DNA of 64,000 nucleotides from Cinnamomum chago (Eukaryota > Streptophyta > Magnoliopsida > Laurales > Lauraceae), in contig CP142452.1 of assembly GCA_038049695.1 (NCBI GenBank), positions 70,437,501 through 70,501,500 on the forward strand, written 5' to 3'. The translations under genes were made by a program, and so were the position numbers. Positions 53,788-64,000 of the stretch are shown piece after piece (positions within the stretch are counted from its first letter, which is position 1; every line of letters begins with the position of its first letter). The notes below the pieces were generated by a model. It saw nothing but the letters and a program-made list of their open reading frames with translations. It made no database searches and was not told where the DNA came from.

Positions 53788-56700
53788 CTGCTGTACGGAC
53801 ATGTCCGTACAGCTTGGGCCGTACGGCCATGTGGCCCATGGGCCACGGCCTGTGGGCCAGCCCAGAAATTTTTTTTTCTTTTTTTTTTTCCTTTTTTTTT
53901 TCTCTTTCTTTTTAAGAAAGAAAATTTTCTTTTCCCCCCTTTTTGCTCACCATGATAATGAGGTTTATGCAATCCAAGATGCTCATACATTCCTTTTTTT
54001 TTTTATGCATCAAGATAGAAGACTAGAATTTCTATGCTAAGCCAACATGAATTTTGACTTAGACAAAGTTTGATTTTGACCAAATTAGGTTGGAATTGGT
54101 CAAATTTTGTCAAGGTTTTACTAGCATCTAGTGCATGATGATTTTCTTTTATGCATGATTTTTGGTAAATTGGATTGGGAGCATGATGATGCACACCTTA
54201 AAATCTTTTGCAAGTTTTGGGATTTGAAGCTCGCAGCAATGTTGAGCTCTTTTCCGATCTTGCGGAGATTTGAGAAGACTAACTTGATCTCGCAGCAATG
54301 TTTGAGTTCAAGCTTTCTTTGAGAATCCTTCGTTGATTATGAGCTCGTGGTGATGTTGAGCTCATCTTCAGGCTTCCAGTCTTTTTTTTTTTCTCGGGGT
54401 GTTTCCCTTTTCTTCGGAATTGCCCCGGAGCCATGCCAAAATTTCGCTAGGATTTTTTTAGCAAAATTCTGTCATTTTGGTGATTGATTTTCTTTCTTTT
54501 TCTTCCATTGTAGGTAGTTCCTCCAGAACGAACAAGGGTAAGGAGCCCGTTACCGATGCACCTCGTCGATCTGCCAGATCTTCCAATGCGGCCGTACAGC
54601 AGGCCTGGGAGAAGGTCCAGTATGTGGAGAGAAACTTGGAAGAGTGTGACTCGCTCAACCGGGATGAGATGAGACAGCGACTAATCGCTCTCAAGGATGA
54701 GGAGTTCTACAAGATTATGGCAAGCAATCGTCCTTGGATCATGGACGATCAGAGCGTTGTGCCCAAGCCTACCTTTTTCTTTGGTGATGCAGCCCCTGAT
54801 GACTCGTCATACCAAAGGAGATGCTTTCAGTTCTCTTACACAGCTGATGGTGAGGAGAGAACCATTTCTACCCGATCGACTTTTGATCGTACTATTTCGA
54901 TCATGAGTCTTTCTCCCACATGCTCTAAGAGAGAAGATCCTCCAAGCTGGGTGAAGAGGACCGACCAATGTGGTCAAGACCGGGGTTTTTGTTGGCGGTC
55001 CTTCTGGTTATGCAGAGAAGTCGCCTGTCCGTCTGGACATGTTGATGCCGGCCAGCGGCTACCAAGGACCTGATCATCCATCGGTTGATTTGAGACCGGT
55101 GGGCCTTGGCATTTTTAGGGGTGATGGCAGCAATTGGGTGAAGCCTTTTCGACTTCGTGGCCGTTTCAGTGTTGACTCGAGCTGGGAGTCGTGGACTGAT
55201 CACATCCTGCATATTGGTGGTGCCATTCTGAAGGAGGCCGAGATTTTTGATGCGGTTCGCGCTTTTAGGCAAACCGTGGTTTTCTCCGATGAGGCTTTTA
55301 TGGCCATGCTGGAGTCCTACCTTCCACAAACCAACACCTTCATTGTTACGAATGGTGAGATTGGTTTTTCTTTGAAGGAGCTGAGTGCCATTACCGGGCT
55401 ACCCATCCTCGGCAAACTCTATGAGGAATTTATGCCGATCGACAGCGTCCTTGAGAAGCAGTCTGAGGAGTTCAGGCTTTTGTACTTTCAGCTCGTCGCC
55501 TTCTACGATTTTTTGAAGGAGAAGGAGGGTTCGAAAGTCCGGTGCAGCAGTTGGAAGAATTTTGGCTTTTTATCTCCCAACTTCTTTGGCAGTGGAGAAT
55601 CTTCTGCTTCGAAGAAGATCTCCGTTATGCGAGAAAATCTGAAGGAATTCTTCGCAAGCACAAACGCCATTTGTTCCGACATCGCGCTGCGAAGAGATCT
55701 CGCTATGTACCTCACTTACTGGCTAGGTGAGGCTGTTTTTGCTGGAGGAGATGGGACGCACATCAGGCCGCTTTGTATTTTTCCGGCTTGTCAGATGGCG
55801 TTTGGAGAGCAGCTATCTTTGGTGCCGGCTCTTTACTCCTATTTATGTACCGAACTTCAGGCTGCTGCTTTCTTGGTCCGGCTTGGGCTCCCCATGAACA
55901 GAGTATTTTCAGCCCATATTTTCTATTCGTGGTATGTGTACCACTGTCCTGGCTTTCACCGTTTAGGCGCCGTACAGGATGATGACCCTTTCATGATTCG
56001 GTTGGCTAGGGGAAAAGCCGTTTCCGATTCACTTTTGTCTGCCCGCTTGAGAATCCGACGATTCAGGGATGTCGAGATTGGGCAATCTTCAGTGAAGCTT
56101 TCTCCGGATTTGCGGAAGAAGGCTTTTGATTTTGGTGTCTCCCGTGATTCCGCCAGGGCAGGATCGGGAAGACACTATTCTTTGACCAACGCAGAGAAGA
56201 GGTGGCTTTTAAACATACGTGTTGGCACGATGGTGTACCGCAGACATCTTTTTGTTGACATCCAGCCGTATGTCCCTTCGCATTTTGCGTTGCAGTTAGG
56301 CTTCTCTCAAGGCGTTGTTGGAGCGCCTTCGAGCATGGTGAAGCGTTTTGGAGGTTTGCAGGACGGGAGAAATGCATGGGCTTTCTATAGTGCGGAGGAC
56401 ACTACTGCCATGATTTCCTATCCTGAGTTGCCCACTTTCCGGACTGCTGGCTTCACGAAGTGGTTCGTGGAGAGCTTTGCTGTGTACCGAGGGCTTTCCA
56501 AGAAGGAGCTGAATGTCAAGCAATCTCCTGGGAAGGGTCTTGGTAGATCAGATGGCGTCCGTCGAGAGGAAGTTTTGTTCTTCCTTTCTGGAGAGAAGCA
56601 TAGGATAGGCTTTCTCGAGGAACAAGATGCCATCAGATCTGGAGCAGCACAAGAAATACCTGTTGAGGTCTTGAGACAGCTCGAGGAGGAGGAAGCCGAG

Positions 56701-58389
56701 ATCGACGCTTGGATGCAAGCGGAGCAAATGAAGGCTTCCATGGGGTCCACTGGTAGGAGCGGGCCGTCTGGTGAGGAGCCAAGTGGAAGTCCTGACTTTC
56801 ACAGTGAGGCAGGTACTTCAAGTAAACCTGCTCGTAGAAAAAAAAGGAGGAGAGGACAGCGTCGCACTGAGAGACGCCACAAAGACTCTCCTGATCTGGA
56901 AGTCCCTCCTACCATTGCTGAGGGGGTATCAGGAGATGCTGATGAGCCTCCAGAGAAGAGGAGTCGTGAAGAAGAGACCGCCGATGTTGGTATGATTCTC
57001 CTTCTTTTCTATTTCCGCTTCTTTCCTTTTATGAGGGATTTTTTTTTGATCTGCTGCTTTCTTTCTTTTGCAGAAGATGAAAACTTGGTGATGCCCGAGG
57101 TTCCTGCCGATGAGGCGGTGATGGATCCAGTTGCGGCATCTGAAGAAGAGTTGAGGGACTCTGGGGAGGACCCAGAATCTCCACCTGGTATGAGGATGTT
57201 TTTTTTTTTTTTTTTTTTTTTTTTCGAATTTGCTGACACATATTTTTGTTTTTTTGTCAGCTGACTTGCCAGAGGGTTCCGACTTCGAGCCATCTATGGA
57301 TATGGCTTTTGACGATGCCTCAGATGAGCAGATGGAGGCAGAAAGTACTCCACCAGTTATGGAAAAAGGTATTTCATAATGATAATCTTGACATTGATTT
57401 TTTTTTTTGACAAGATCATATTCATACCTTTTCTTGTGTTTTTGCCAGCAGGTTGTGAAGCAACAGGAGAAGTTCCTTCGTCTTCCTCAGGGCCAGAGCA
57501 GGAGATGCCAGCAGCCGATCCAGAAGTAGGGGCTTCTTCTACCAGTCCCGTCATGGCGGAGGCGGGACTTTGTGGTGATATTGCTTCTTCAGTGGCTCCG
57601 ATTGGAAAGAGCCTTTTGATTTCTTCTCCACCACGACCTGACATGGGCAATCAGCCAACAGATCGTGGTGAATCTTCATCTGGGCCATCCCTCCAATATG
57701 CAAAGAAGGTGTTGAAGAGTGTATTGAGCTCATGGGTTGAAACTCTCTCTTCTGGCCATTTGGAAGCTGGTTTTGGCATGGTCAAGCATGTACAGGACAT
57801 CCTTGCTGACAGTGCAGAGGTCGGTCTGGACGTTGCAAGTGCTAAGGCCTTTGTTGATGAAGTCATTGCTTTGGGTGACAAATGGACTGAGACCAAGAAT
57901 TTCCCAAGCAGTGACTTCTTCAATGAGATGTTTTTGCAGCCATTCGGTAAGATCAAATCTGAAATGGATGAGATCTCACGGGCTCGGAAGCAATTCGTTC
58001 GGGAGAGGAACGTTACCGAGTTGGCTATCATCGAGCTAACACAAGACCTGCACCGTCTTGACAGGGAGGTCACAGAAGCTAGGCAACGCCTTGAGCAATT
58101 ACAAGAACAAAGTGCTGCCAAATGGACTGCCATTGTAGAAGCCCGTGCTAAAGAGGAAACTCTGATTCGCCAGGTTGAAGAAGCCGGTAGTAGCCTCCAG
58201 AGAAAGACTCAGGAGTATGAGCAGTGGCAAATTCTCTGGGAAGAGCTTCCTCGTGCCGAAGATGGGTCGCGGCGTTCTGCCGTATTTTATGGCAAGATCT
58301 TGAAGAAGCGCGGCCTGGAAGCTTTAGAGGCTAAGGCCAAGAATCTGCTTGAGGAGCTGGCTCTTTGGTTGAAGACCATGCTAGACTGA
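53593..58389 (+). CDS. Extra ORF of gypsy element 2: plant-mobile-domain-like protein
   Basis: Antisense to gag-pol. A very short first exon (ATGGCTTCAA at 53,593, donor GTAAGT) probably joins the exon starting after TTGTAG near 54,512 (SSSRTNKGKEPVTD). The middle of 54,970-57,264 resembles the plant mobile domain/aminotransferase-like family: RFSVDSSWESWTDHI, SYLPQTNTFIVTNGEIGF, LSAITGLPILGKLYEEF. A basic RKKRRRGQRR stretch follows at about 56,840. After further short introns with T-rich ends (56,990-57,073; 57,186-57,260; 57,368-57,449) the last part (to 58,389) is a coiled coil (LTQDLHRLDREVTEARQRLE). It looks broken in at least one place. Plant-mobile-domain ORFs are known in Tat elements. 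Function unknown. Confidence 0.65.
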
Positions 58390-58559
58390 GCTCTTGATTT
58401 ATAACAAACTCTTTTCTTCTTTTTTTTTTCTCTCTTCCCCTTTTTTTTTGGTACCTTTATGTAAAACATTTTTGGTACTGTGTACCTTTTACTTAAATTC
58501 TTTTTTATGAAAATAAGCAAAGGTCGAATGAGAATGTTTGTTTGAAAATTTTGATCAAA

Positions 58560-59105
58560 AGGTTATCATTTTGTGAAAATCTTTTGTCAAAAGGGTTGTT
58601 TTGGCATGAAAGCCAGATTTTGTGGCAAAAGCCAGGGTTTATTTTTGTGTGGCTTGAAAGCCGAATTTCATGAAAGCCGAAATTTGGGTTTATGGCACGA
58701 GAGCTAAAATTTTGGATGGCGTGGAAGCCGAAATTTTGAGGTGGCATGAAAGCCGATTTTGGTGGCGTGAAAGCCAAATTTTGGGATGGCATGAGAGCCA
58801 AATTTTTTGTGGCATGAGAGCCAAGATTTGGTTTGTGGCATGAGAGCCGGTTTTGTTTTTGGTGTAAGAACCAGATTTTGTTTTTGGCATGAAAGCTGAA
58901 ATTTCTTTTTGGCATGGAAGCCAGATTTTTATTTTTTGCATGAAAGCCAGATTTTTTTTTTGAAAACTGAGTTTTGTTTTGTTGGCATGGAAGCCGAATT
59001 TTGATTTTTGGCATGAAAGCCGGATGTTTGATTTTTTGGCGTGAAAGCCGGAGTTTTGGCATGGAAGCCGGGTTTTTTGGCGTGAAAGCCAGGTTTTTGG
59101 TTTTC
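58560..59105. repeat. Tandem repeat array 1 in gypsy element 2
   Basis: About 18 variants of TGGCATGAAAGCCGAAATTTT, unit 25-35 bases with variable T runs. Open frames over it (LSCHAKN-type repeats) are artefacts. Confidence 0.85.
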
Positions 59106-59520
59106 AAAAATGCAAGTATCGACTAAAAGTCGCCTCCCTGCTGAATGGTATTGCAAGTATCGATGGAATGTCGCCTCCTTGCTCATTCGGTTGCGAGTAT
59201 CGATGGAATGTCGCCTCCCCGCGGATTTGGGTGCAAGTATCGACTAAGCGTCGCTTCCCTGCTTTTTTTCTTCAAAAATTTTGTTTTGTGGGTATCGATG
59301 GAATGTCGCTTCCCCACTATTTTTGAATTTTGAGGTTTTTTCGAACCTTTGTTTTGTTTTTTGTTTGTTTTGAAATTTGGGTTGTGGCTATCAACTGGAA
59401 CGTTGCGTCTCCACGATTTTTTGAAATTTTGGGGTTTTGGAAGTATCGAATGGGGTTCGCATCCTTCCGATTTTGGGTTTTGCAAGTATCGACTGAACAT
59501 CGCTTCCCTGCGGTTTTTGA
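59106..59520. repeat. Tandem repeat array 2 in gypsy element 2
   Basis: About seven variants of GCAAGTATCGATGGAATGTC followed by GCCTCCCTGC, unit about 50 bases at first and then longer. It lies between array 1 and the integrase end. Confidence 0.82.
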
Positions 59521-59899
59521 AAAACCATTTTTTTTTTGTTTAAAGACACGAGGGGCGTAAATTTTGACTCAAAACCATTTTGGTGGTAAAAGCCGGGGTG
59601 GACTAGGGCTGAAATCCCTAGGTCCTGATTTTGTTTCAAACCATGAATTTTGGGTTCAAGGATCGAAAATTTTGGTCAAGTTTGGGAAGAGGCTCCTAAA
59701 CTTGGATTTTTGGATTTGCCGTTTTTTGCTTTTTTTTTTAAACAATGAAACAATGAAAGAAACATTGTTTTGAAGGGGTTTTTTTTTTAGAAATTTCAAC
59801 AAGAGGATGAAAATTCCAAAAGGAGTGGGTTTGACGAGCAGATACCTAGGAATAGGCTTTAGCCGTGTAGACGTTGCTCTGACCCGGTGGGGAAAGCCT
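59521..59899. other. Non-coding spacer before the integrase end
   Basis: Sequence with homopolymer T runs. No coding or repeat feature is recognised. Confidence 0.4.
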
Positions 59900-61300
59900 T
59901 CAAGGGTAGTACCGCTTCAAGAACTTTCCATTGATGGGCAGCATACACCTGTCACCCTCCATATTTAGAAGAGCGTATGCGCCGTTGGAGAAGATTTTGT
60001 CGATGACGAAAGGTCCCTCCCATTTTGGTTCAAATTTGCCTTTGGATTTGTTAGCAAAAACCATAGGTCTTCTTACTGTAAGAACCAAGTCTCCCTTTTT
60101 GTAGGCGCGTTGCCTGACCTTCTTGTCAAAAGATCCTGCCATGCGTGCTTGGTAGAGTTCAATGCTTTGTAGAGCTTCGAGCCGTCTCTCATCGAGACTA
60201 TCCAGCTCTTGAAGTCTCAATTTGACATTGCTTTCTTGCGTCATGTCATTTTGTAGAGATACCCTTAAGGAAGGAATTTGAACTTCCAAAGGGACAACAG
60301 CTTCGCATCCATAGACCAAGGAGAATGGTGTGCTATGGGTTGGTCCTCGAACGGTGGTTCGATAGGCCCATAAAGCTTCAGGCAGTTTGTCGCCCCAATC
60401 TCTTTTGTGACTAGAGACCATTTTCTTGAGGATTTTGCAGAGCGTCTTGTTGAAGGCCTCTGCTAGTCCATTCGCTGCCGGATTGTACGGAGTTGAAGGA
60501 CAACTTTGGATTTTGTATTTGTCGCAGAACCTGTAGAATCGGTGATCACGGAATTGCGGTCCGTTATCATGGACGAATCTTTTAGGTATGCCGAAGCGAC
60601 AAATTATATTGGTGCGCAAGAACTGAAGGACTGATGAGGTCTTCATTTCACTAAGCGCGAATGCTTCTGACCACTTGGAGAAATAATCCGTAGCGGCGAA
60701 GATGGAGCGATGACCTTTGCTCGATGGAGGGGAGATAGGACCTATGATGTCCATACCCCAGGCTTCAAAAGGCCATGAGACCGCTGTAGGATGCAGCCAT
60801 TCTGGAGGCATGTGGACATAGTCTCCATGAATTTGGCATTGTTGGCAGCGCTTAGCAAATTGCATTGCATCAGCCACCATGGTAGGCCAATAATAACCTA
60901 ACATTTTTATCTGATCGTAGAGCTTAGGGCCAGCCTGATGGGCTCCACAAAGACCAACATGTACTTCTTTGAGTGTTTCCTCAGCCTCTTGTTGTGACAA
61001 GCAGCGTAGAAGTACTCCATTGTAGGATTTCCTATAAAGCATTTTTGAAGGAATATCCAAATGAAAGTTTGGGGCTCGTCTTTGGATGCTTACCCGTTCT
61101 TTTGGATCTTCAGGTAGGATTCCGAACATTATGTAATCAATGAACGGATCCCTCCAGTCCCCGATCAGAGGTTTAAGGACGGAGATCCGACTTCCAACCA
61201 CTTGGTGGCATTCAGCAACTGCTTGATGTGTGTTGAGAGGAGGGAGAATCCTTTTTTGACACACTGTAACTTGCATGTTTTCCCCTTCTTGGATTGCCAT
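59900..61300 (-). CDS. Gypsy element 2: integrase
   Basis: A 466-residue frame: HHCC zinc finger (HVGLCGAHQAGP, CQQCQIHGDY), core with GMDIIGPISPP, DNGPQFRDHRF and catalytic E in NGLAEAFN, then WAYRTTVRGPTHSTPF, and a C-terminal chromodomain-free tail ending NGKFLKRYYP. Tat-type. Part of a broken element. Confidence 0.9.
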   Translation of the reverse strand: MAIQEGENMQVTVCQKRILPPLNTHQAVAECHQVVGSRISVLKPLIGDWRDPFIDYIMFGILPEDPKERVSIQRRAPNFHLDIPSKMLYRKSYNGVLLRCLSQQEAEETLKEVHVGLCGAHQAGPKLYDQIKMLGYYWPTMVADAMQFAKRCQQCQIHGDYVHMPPEWLHPTAVSWPFEAWGMDIIGPISPPSSKGHRSIFAATDYFSKWSEAFALSEMKTSSVLQFLRTNIICRFGIPKRFVHDNGPQFRDHRFYRFCDKYKIQSCPSTPYNPAANGLAEAFNKTLCKILKKMVSSHKRDWGDKLPEALWAYRTTVRGPTHSTPFSLVYGCEAVVPLEVQIPSLRVSLQNDMTQESNVKLRLQELDSLDERRLEALQSIELYQARMAGSFDKKVRQRAYKKGDLVLTVRRPMVFANKSKGKFEPKWEGPFVIDKIFSNGAYALLNMEGDRCMLPINGKFLKRYYP

Positions 61301-61381
61301 AGACGCAGCAAGTCCAGCCAGGGCATCTGCACGAATGTTTTCACCTCTGCGGATGTGGGTGATGTGACAGATGTCAAACTC

Positions 61382-62047
61382 TTATTGAAGTGATTGCGCC
61401 TTGTTGTAGTAAGGCAACAAATCAGGCTTCCTGATTTCATATTTCTGATTCATCTGGTTGACGATCAGTTGAGAGTCTCCAAAAGCTTCCAGCGTAGTGA
61501 TGCCGGATTCGAGGGCGAGTTCCAATCCTATGATCAGGGCTTGGTACTCAGCTGCATTGTTTGAACATGGTTCCAGTAGCGAGAATGCATGCGGAATCAT
61601 GTATTTATCGGGACTAACAAAGAGAATGCCAATTCCCGATATTTTATTTCCCTTTTCATTTGTCCTGGTTGCGCCATCGAAGTACATGTGCCAGGAAGCA
61701 TTTGATAAGGAAGTCTCCAGACTGTAGACCGGTTCGTCTGGGAGGTCATCCCTGAGTGGAGAATCTTTAGGCAATGGAGGCTCCGCGAGGAAGTCTGCTA
61801 GAGCTTGGCCTTTGATTGCTTTTTGTGGTACATACCTAATGTCAAATTGTGACAGGAGGATGGACCATTTTGCCAGTCGGGCATTGAGAGAAGCTGCTTT
61901 TGTGACAAGGACCTTTAGGAGGTTGATCCTCGAAATCAGGTACACTATGTTGGATAGCAGGTAGTGACGCAGTTTTTGTACGGCGAACATCACTGCCAAG
62001 CATTCTTTTTCGACTGGAGAATAGCGATGCTCTGCACCTACCAACAT
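61382..62047 (-). CDS. Gypsy element 2: double RNase H region
   Basis: The end of the first RNase H (EHRYSPVEKECLAVMFAVQK) and a second, archaeal-type RNase H (WHMYFDGATRTNEKG, NNAAEYQALIIGLELAL, FGDSQLIVNQM). The duplicated RNase H supports the Tat lineage. Confidence 0.85.
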   Translation of the reverse strand: MLVGAEHRYSPVEKECLAVMFAVQKLRHYLLSNIVYLISRINLLKVLVTKAASLNARLAKWSILLSQFDIRYVPQKAIKGQALADFLAEPPLPKDSPLRDDLPDEPVYSLETSLSNASWHMYFDGATRTNEKGNKISGIGILFVSPDKYMIPHAFSLLEPCSNNAAEYQALIIGLELALESGITTLEAFGDSQLIVNQMNQKYEIRKPDLLPYYNKAQSLQ

Positions 62048-62128
62048 GCGGCTAAGGTAATATAGAGCAGCTTCTTTTCCCTCGTCATTCTTTTGTGCGA
62101 GTAGAGCGCCTAAAGAATTGTCAAGGGC

Positions 62129-63874
62129 TCATGTGTACAAGAGGAATGGTTTTCCAGTTGTGGGGGCAGCCAACACTGGAGGTTTAGTCAGGTATGACTT
62201 GATGTCCTGGAACGCGGCTTCACATTCAGCATCCCAGACAAAATCGACACCTTTCTTCATTAACCGAGAGAATGGACGGCACTTCCCTGATAGGTTGGAG
62301 ATGAACCGTCGAATATATGCCAATCTTCCTTGGAGCCCTTTTAATTGTCTTAGGGTTCTTGGAGATGGCATTTCTAGGATAGCCTTGACTTTGGTGGGGT
62401 CAAGCTCTATGCCAGCTTTCCGTACTATGAATCCGAGAAACTTACCCGATGAAACACCGAAGAAGCATTTGAGGGGATTCATTCGCAGTTTGTGTTTGCG
62501 AAGTCGGAGGAAGACTTCTCGAATATCTTTGAGATGGTCTTCTTTTCTTTTGCTTTTGACGGCGAGGTCATCGACATACCATTCGACCGTCTTGTGCTGC
62601 ATATCTTGGAATATATTCATCATAGCCCTCTGATATGTAGCGCCGGCATTCTTCAGACCGAATGGCATGACAGTGTAGCAATACACGCCAAACGGGGTCC
62701 AAAATGCTGTGTGTTTTTCATCTTCAGGATGCATCTTTATCTGATTGTAGCCAGAGAAGCCATCCATGAATGTCATTCGCTCGAACCCACAGGTGTTGTC
62801 GATCATCACCTCCGGTATAGGGAGCGGGAATTCATCTTTTGGGCATGCATTGTTCAGGTCTCTGTAATCAATGCAGACCCTGATTTGCCCATTTTTCTTT
62901 GTCACGGGGACGATGTTGGCCAACCATTCAGGATGCTGTTCCTCACGGATGAAGCCAACTCTTTTGAGTTGTTGAACTTCTTGTTCAATTTTGTCTATCA
63001 CGTCAGGACGGAACCTTCTTTGGCCTTGTTTGACAGGCTTGATATCTTTTTGAAGACTGAGTTTGTGGACTGCTATTTTGGGGTCTAAGCCAGGCATCTC
63101 AGCGTAAGACCATGCAAAACAATCAACGAACTCATGAAGAAACGCGATATACTCGGGTAACTCATCATCCTTTATATTCTTGCTTATGAATACAGGACGT
63201 GGGTTATCAGGTGTTCCCAAGTCTATCTTTTGAACAGAATCTTCAGTTGGAAGGTTTGAAGGTGGTTCCTCCACAATATTTTCGGAGGCTTCCAGCCCAA
63301 CAAAGCCTTCTGGAGTTCCAAAGGTATCTACAGACCACGGCTCTGCTTTTGTCCATGGGTCTTCTTGATTAGTACTTTTCTCAAGATTTGCTATGAGATG
63401 GTCCCAATCACCTGTTGAAACTAGGTCGAAGTAGGGCACTTCTTTTGGAGATGATGGTTCTTCTGGGCTAGAAAATCGTGTATCCGTATCATCGGTTAAT
63501 TCCTCTTCATCATCCGAAAAATCATACCAATTGGGTGAGCTTCCTGAATCTTCGACGGGTGACTCTTCAAAGAGATATCCGGGGAGATCGATGTCTTCAT
63601 TAATATTAGATGTTGAGGCTTGGTCGGCAAGACGACTTTGCAGCCTTTGTGTCAACTGTCTCAAGGGAGCGTCAGGATCATACCCCAGCCCATGTGAAGA
63701 CTTTTCTATGTGGCGGTGGGGTTTCCAACCTTCCAGTTGACTTTTGGTTAGGGTTGGTTCCAATGGCGTGATAATACCACGGCCACCTCCCAAACCGATT
63801 GGGTTCTGAGCGTCGTAGCCCATTTTCTTCATGATAGCTTGTGCCATTGGACTATACAGGGATAGTTGAGGCAT
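62129..63874 (-). CDS. Gypsy element 2: G-patch-like segment, linker and reverse transcriptase
   Basis: A 581-residue frame beginning MPQLSLYSPMAQAIMKKMGY. Residues ~10-33 look like a G-patch (MGYDAQNPIGLGGGRG). An acidic linker follows, then FAWSYAEMPGLDP, the reverse transcriptase with RVCIDYRDLNNACPKDEFPL and the catalytic YVDDLAVKSK, and KCFFGVSSGKFLGFIV, then the connection to RNase H. The element continues to the right beyond the window. Confidence 0.88.
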   Translation of the reverse strand: MPQLSLYSPMAQAIMKKMGYDAQNPIGLGGGRGIITPLEPTLTKSQLEGWKPHRHIEKSSHGLGYDPDAPLRQLTQRLQSRLADQASTSNINEDIDLPGYLFEESPVEDSGSSPNWYDFSDDEEELTDDTDTRFSSPEEPSSPKEVPYFDLVSTGDWDHLIANLEKSTNQEDPWTKAEPWSVDTFGTPEGFVGLEASENIVEEPPSNLPTEDSVQKIDLGTPDNPRPVFISKNIKDDELPEYIAFLHEFVDCFAWSYAEMPGLDPKIAVHKLSLQKDIKPVKQGQRRFRPDVIDKIEQEVQQLKRVGFIREEQHPEWLANIVPVTKKNGQIRVCIDYRDLNNACPKDEFPLPIPEVMIDNTCGFERMTFMDGFSGYNQIKMHPEDEKHTAFWTPFGVYCYTVMPFGLKNAGATYQRAMMNIFQDMQHKTVEWYVDDLAVKSKRKEDHLKDIREVFLRLRKHKLRMNPLKCFFGVSSGKFLGFIVRKAGIELDPTKVKAILEMPSPRTLRQLKGLQGRLAYIRRFISNLSGKCRPFSRLMKKGVDFVWDAECEAAFQDIKSYLTKPPVLAAPTTGKPFLLYT

Positions 63875-64000
63875 ACCTTCATTTTGGAAAGGTTCAAGCG
63901 AAGAATTTGATGAAGAAACTCCCGATTTATGGAAGAAGATTGGTTTTTCTTCTGCTGATGTTGCTGGAACAACGAAGGAAGCAGATGCCGGATCTTCTAT

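Larger units (their letters stand above)
50358..64000 (-). mobile_element. Ty3/gypsy retrotransposon 2, Tat lineage, with opposite-strand extra ORF (5' part outside window)
   Basis: The minus-strand order from the right edge is protease/reverse transcriptase, double RNase H, integrase, tandem arrays, opposite-strand ORF, 3' LTR. The same layout as element 1 with different sequence marks it as another Tat-lineage family. Gag and the 5' LTR lie beyond 64,000, so no LTR dating is possible. It is broken in several places. Its 3' LTR has the inverted ends TGTTG and CAACA. Confidence 0.85.

Noticed and set aside
53559-53990. Lys-rich and Phe-rich open frames
   Set aside because: Homopolymer T runs in the first intron of the extra ORF of element 2.
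54477-58389. Independent host gene with plant mobile domain
   Set aside because: It lies between a gypsy integrase and an LTR with polypurine tract, in the same place as the extra ORF of element 1, so it belongs to the element. A separate host origin cannot be fully excluded.
58505-59500. HAKN-type repeated open frames
   Set aside because: They read through the TGGCATGAAAGCC and GTATCGATGG arrays. Unit periodicity, not coding.

Overview
The window is nuclear DNA of a flowering plant. The evidence is plant-type LTR retrotransposons (Ty3/gypsy Tat lineage with a double RNase H, and Ty1/copia), Tourist, hAT and Mutator-like non-autonomous DNA elements, a tRNA-type SINE, and exons of a host gene of the chloroplast FtsH-related (VIRESCENT3/stress-regulated-protein type) metallopeptidase family. 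The species cannot be fixed from the sequence. No rRNA or tRNA gene, CRISPR array or bacterial operon is seen.

The only recognisable host gene runs left to right and is in pieces. An exon at 6,115-6,202 (ending YHNRVIQ) is followed by a zinc-motif exon (HEAGHF) at 17,257-17,303 plus 23,551-23,655, split by a copia element. A second copy of the zinc-motif exon lies at 39,738-39,882, then a 27-base exon at 41,611-41,637 and two intact terminal exons at 43,727-43,822 and 43,905-44,105. About 2.2 kb around the zinc-motif exon exists twice. Copy A (6,553-24,720) was later opened by two LTR elements; copy B (38,885-41,085) keeps both sites empty, so both insertions can be defined to the base. Frame and motif damage in both copies says this locus is a pseudogene or at best an altered gene.

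Layout: 1-660, two Tourist-like MITEs back to back. 2,635-2,852, a SINE. 7,059-16,914, a Tat-lineage gypsy element on the minus strand, with 704-base LTRs, target duplication ACAGG and an extra ORF on the opposite strand. 17,304-23,550, a copia element on the plus strand with target duplication CTTCC. 24,720-29,320, AT-rich DNA with simple and tandem repeats and an interspersed repeat called R1 here. 29,324-29,878, a hAT-type element. 29,950-35,844, a very young gag-only LTR element (TR-GAG type) with target duplication ATTTC and a GC-rich interior. 35,874-38,180, a tandem duplication with R1 copies and a Mutator-like element. 38,180-38,884, a copia fragment. 38,885-44,105, copy B and the 3' end of the host gene. 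44,890-47,374, an inverted R1 copy holding a second Mutator-like element, then two hAT-type elements. 48,437-48,790, a three-unit array whose units end in long G runs. About 50,358 to the window end, a second, larger Tat-lineage element on the minus strand, again with an opposite-strand ORF.

By LTR divergence the insertion order is copia (oldest, roughly 2-3 percent), the first Tat element (about 5 differences in 704), then the gag-only element (1 difference in 557). All LTR elements are treated as fossils. The gag-only element has intact LTRs and target site but lacks pol; it shares its primer-binding site with the first Tat element, which suggests mobilisation by such a partner.
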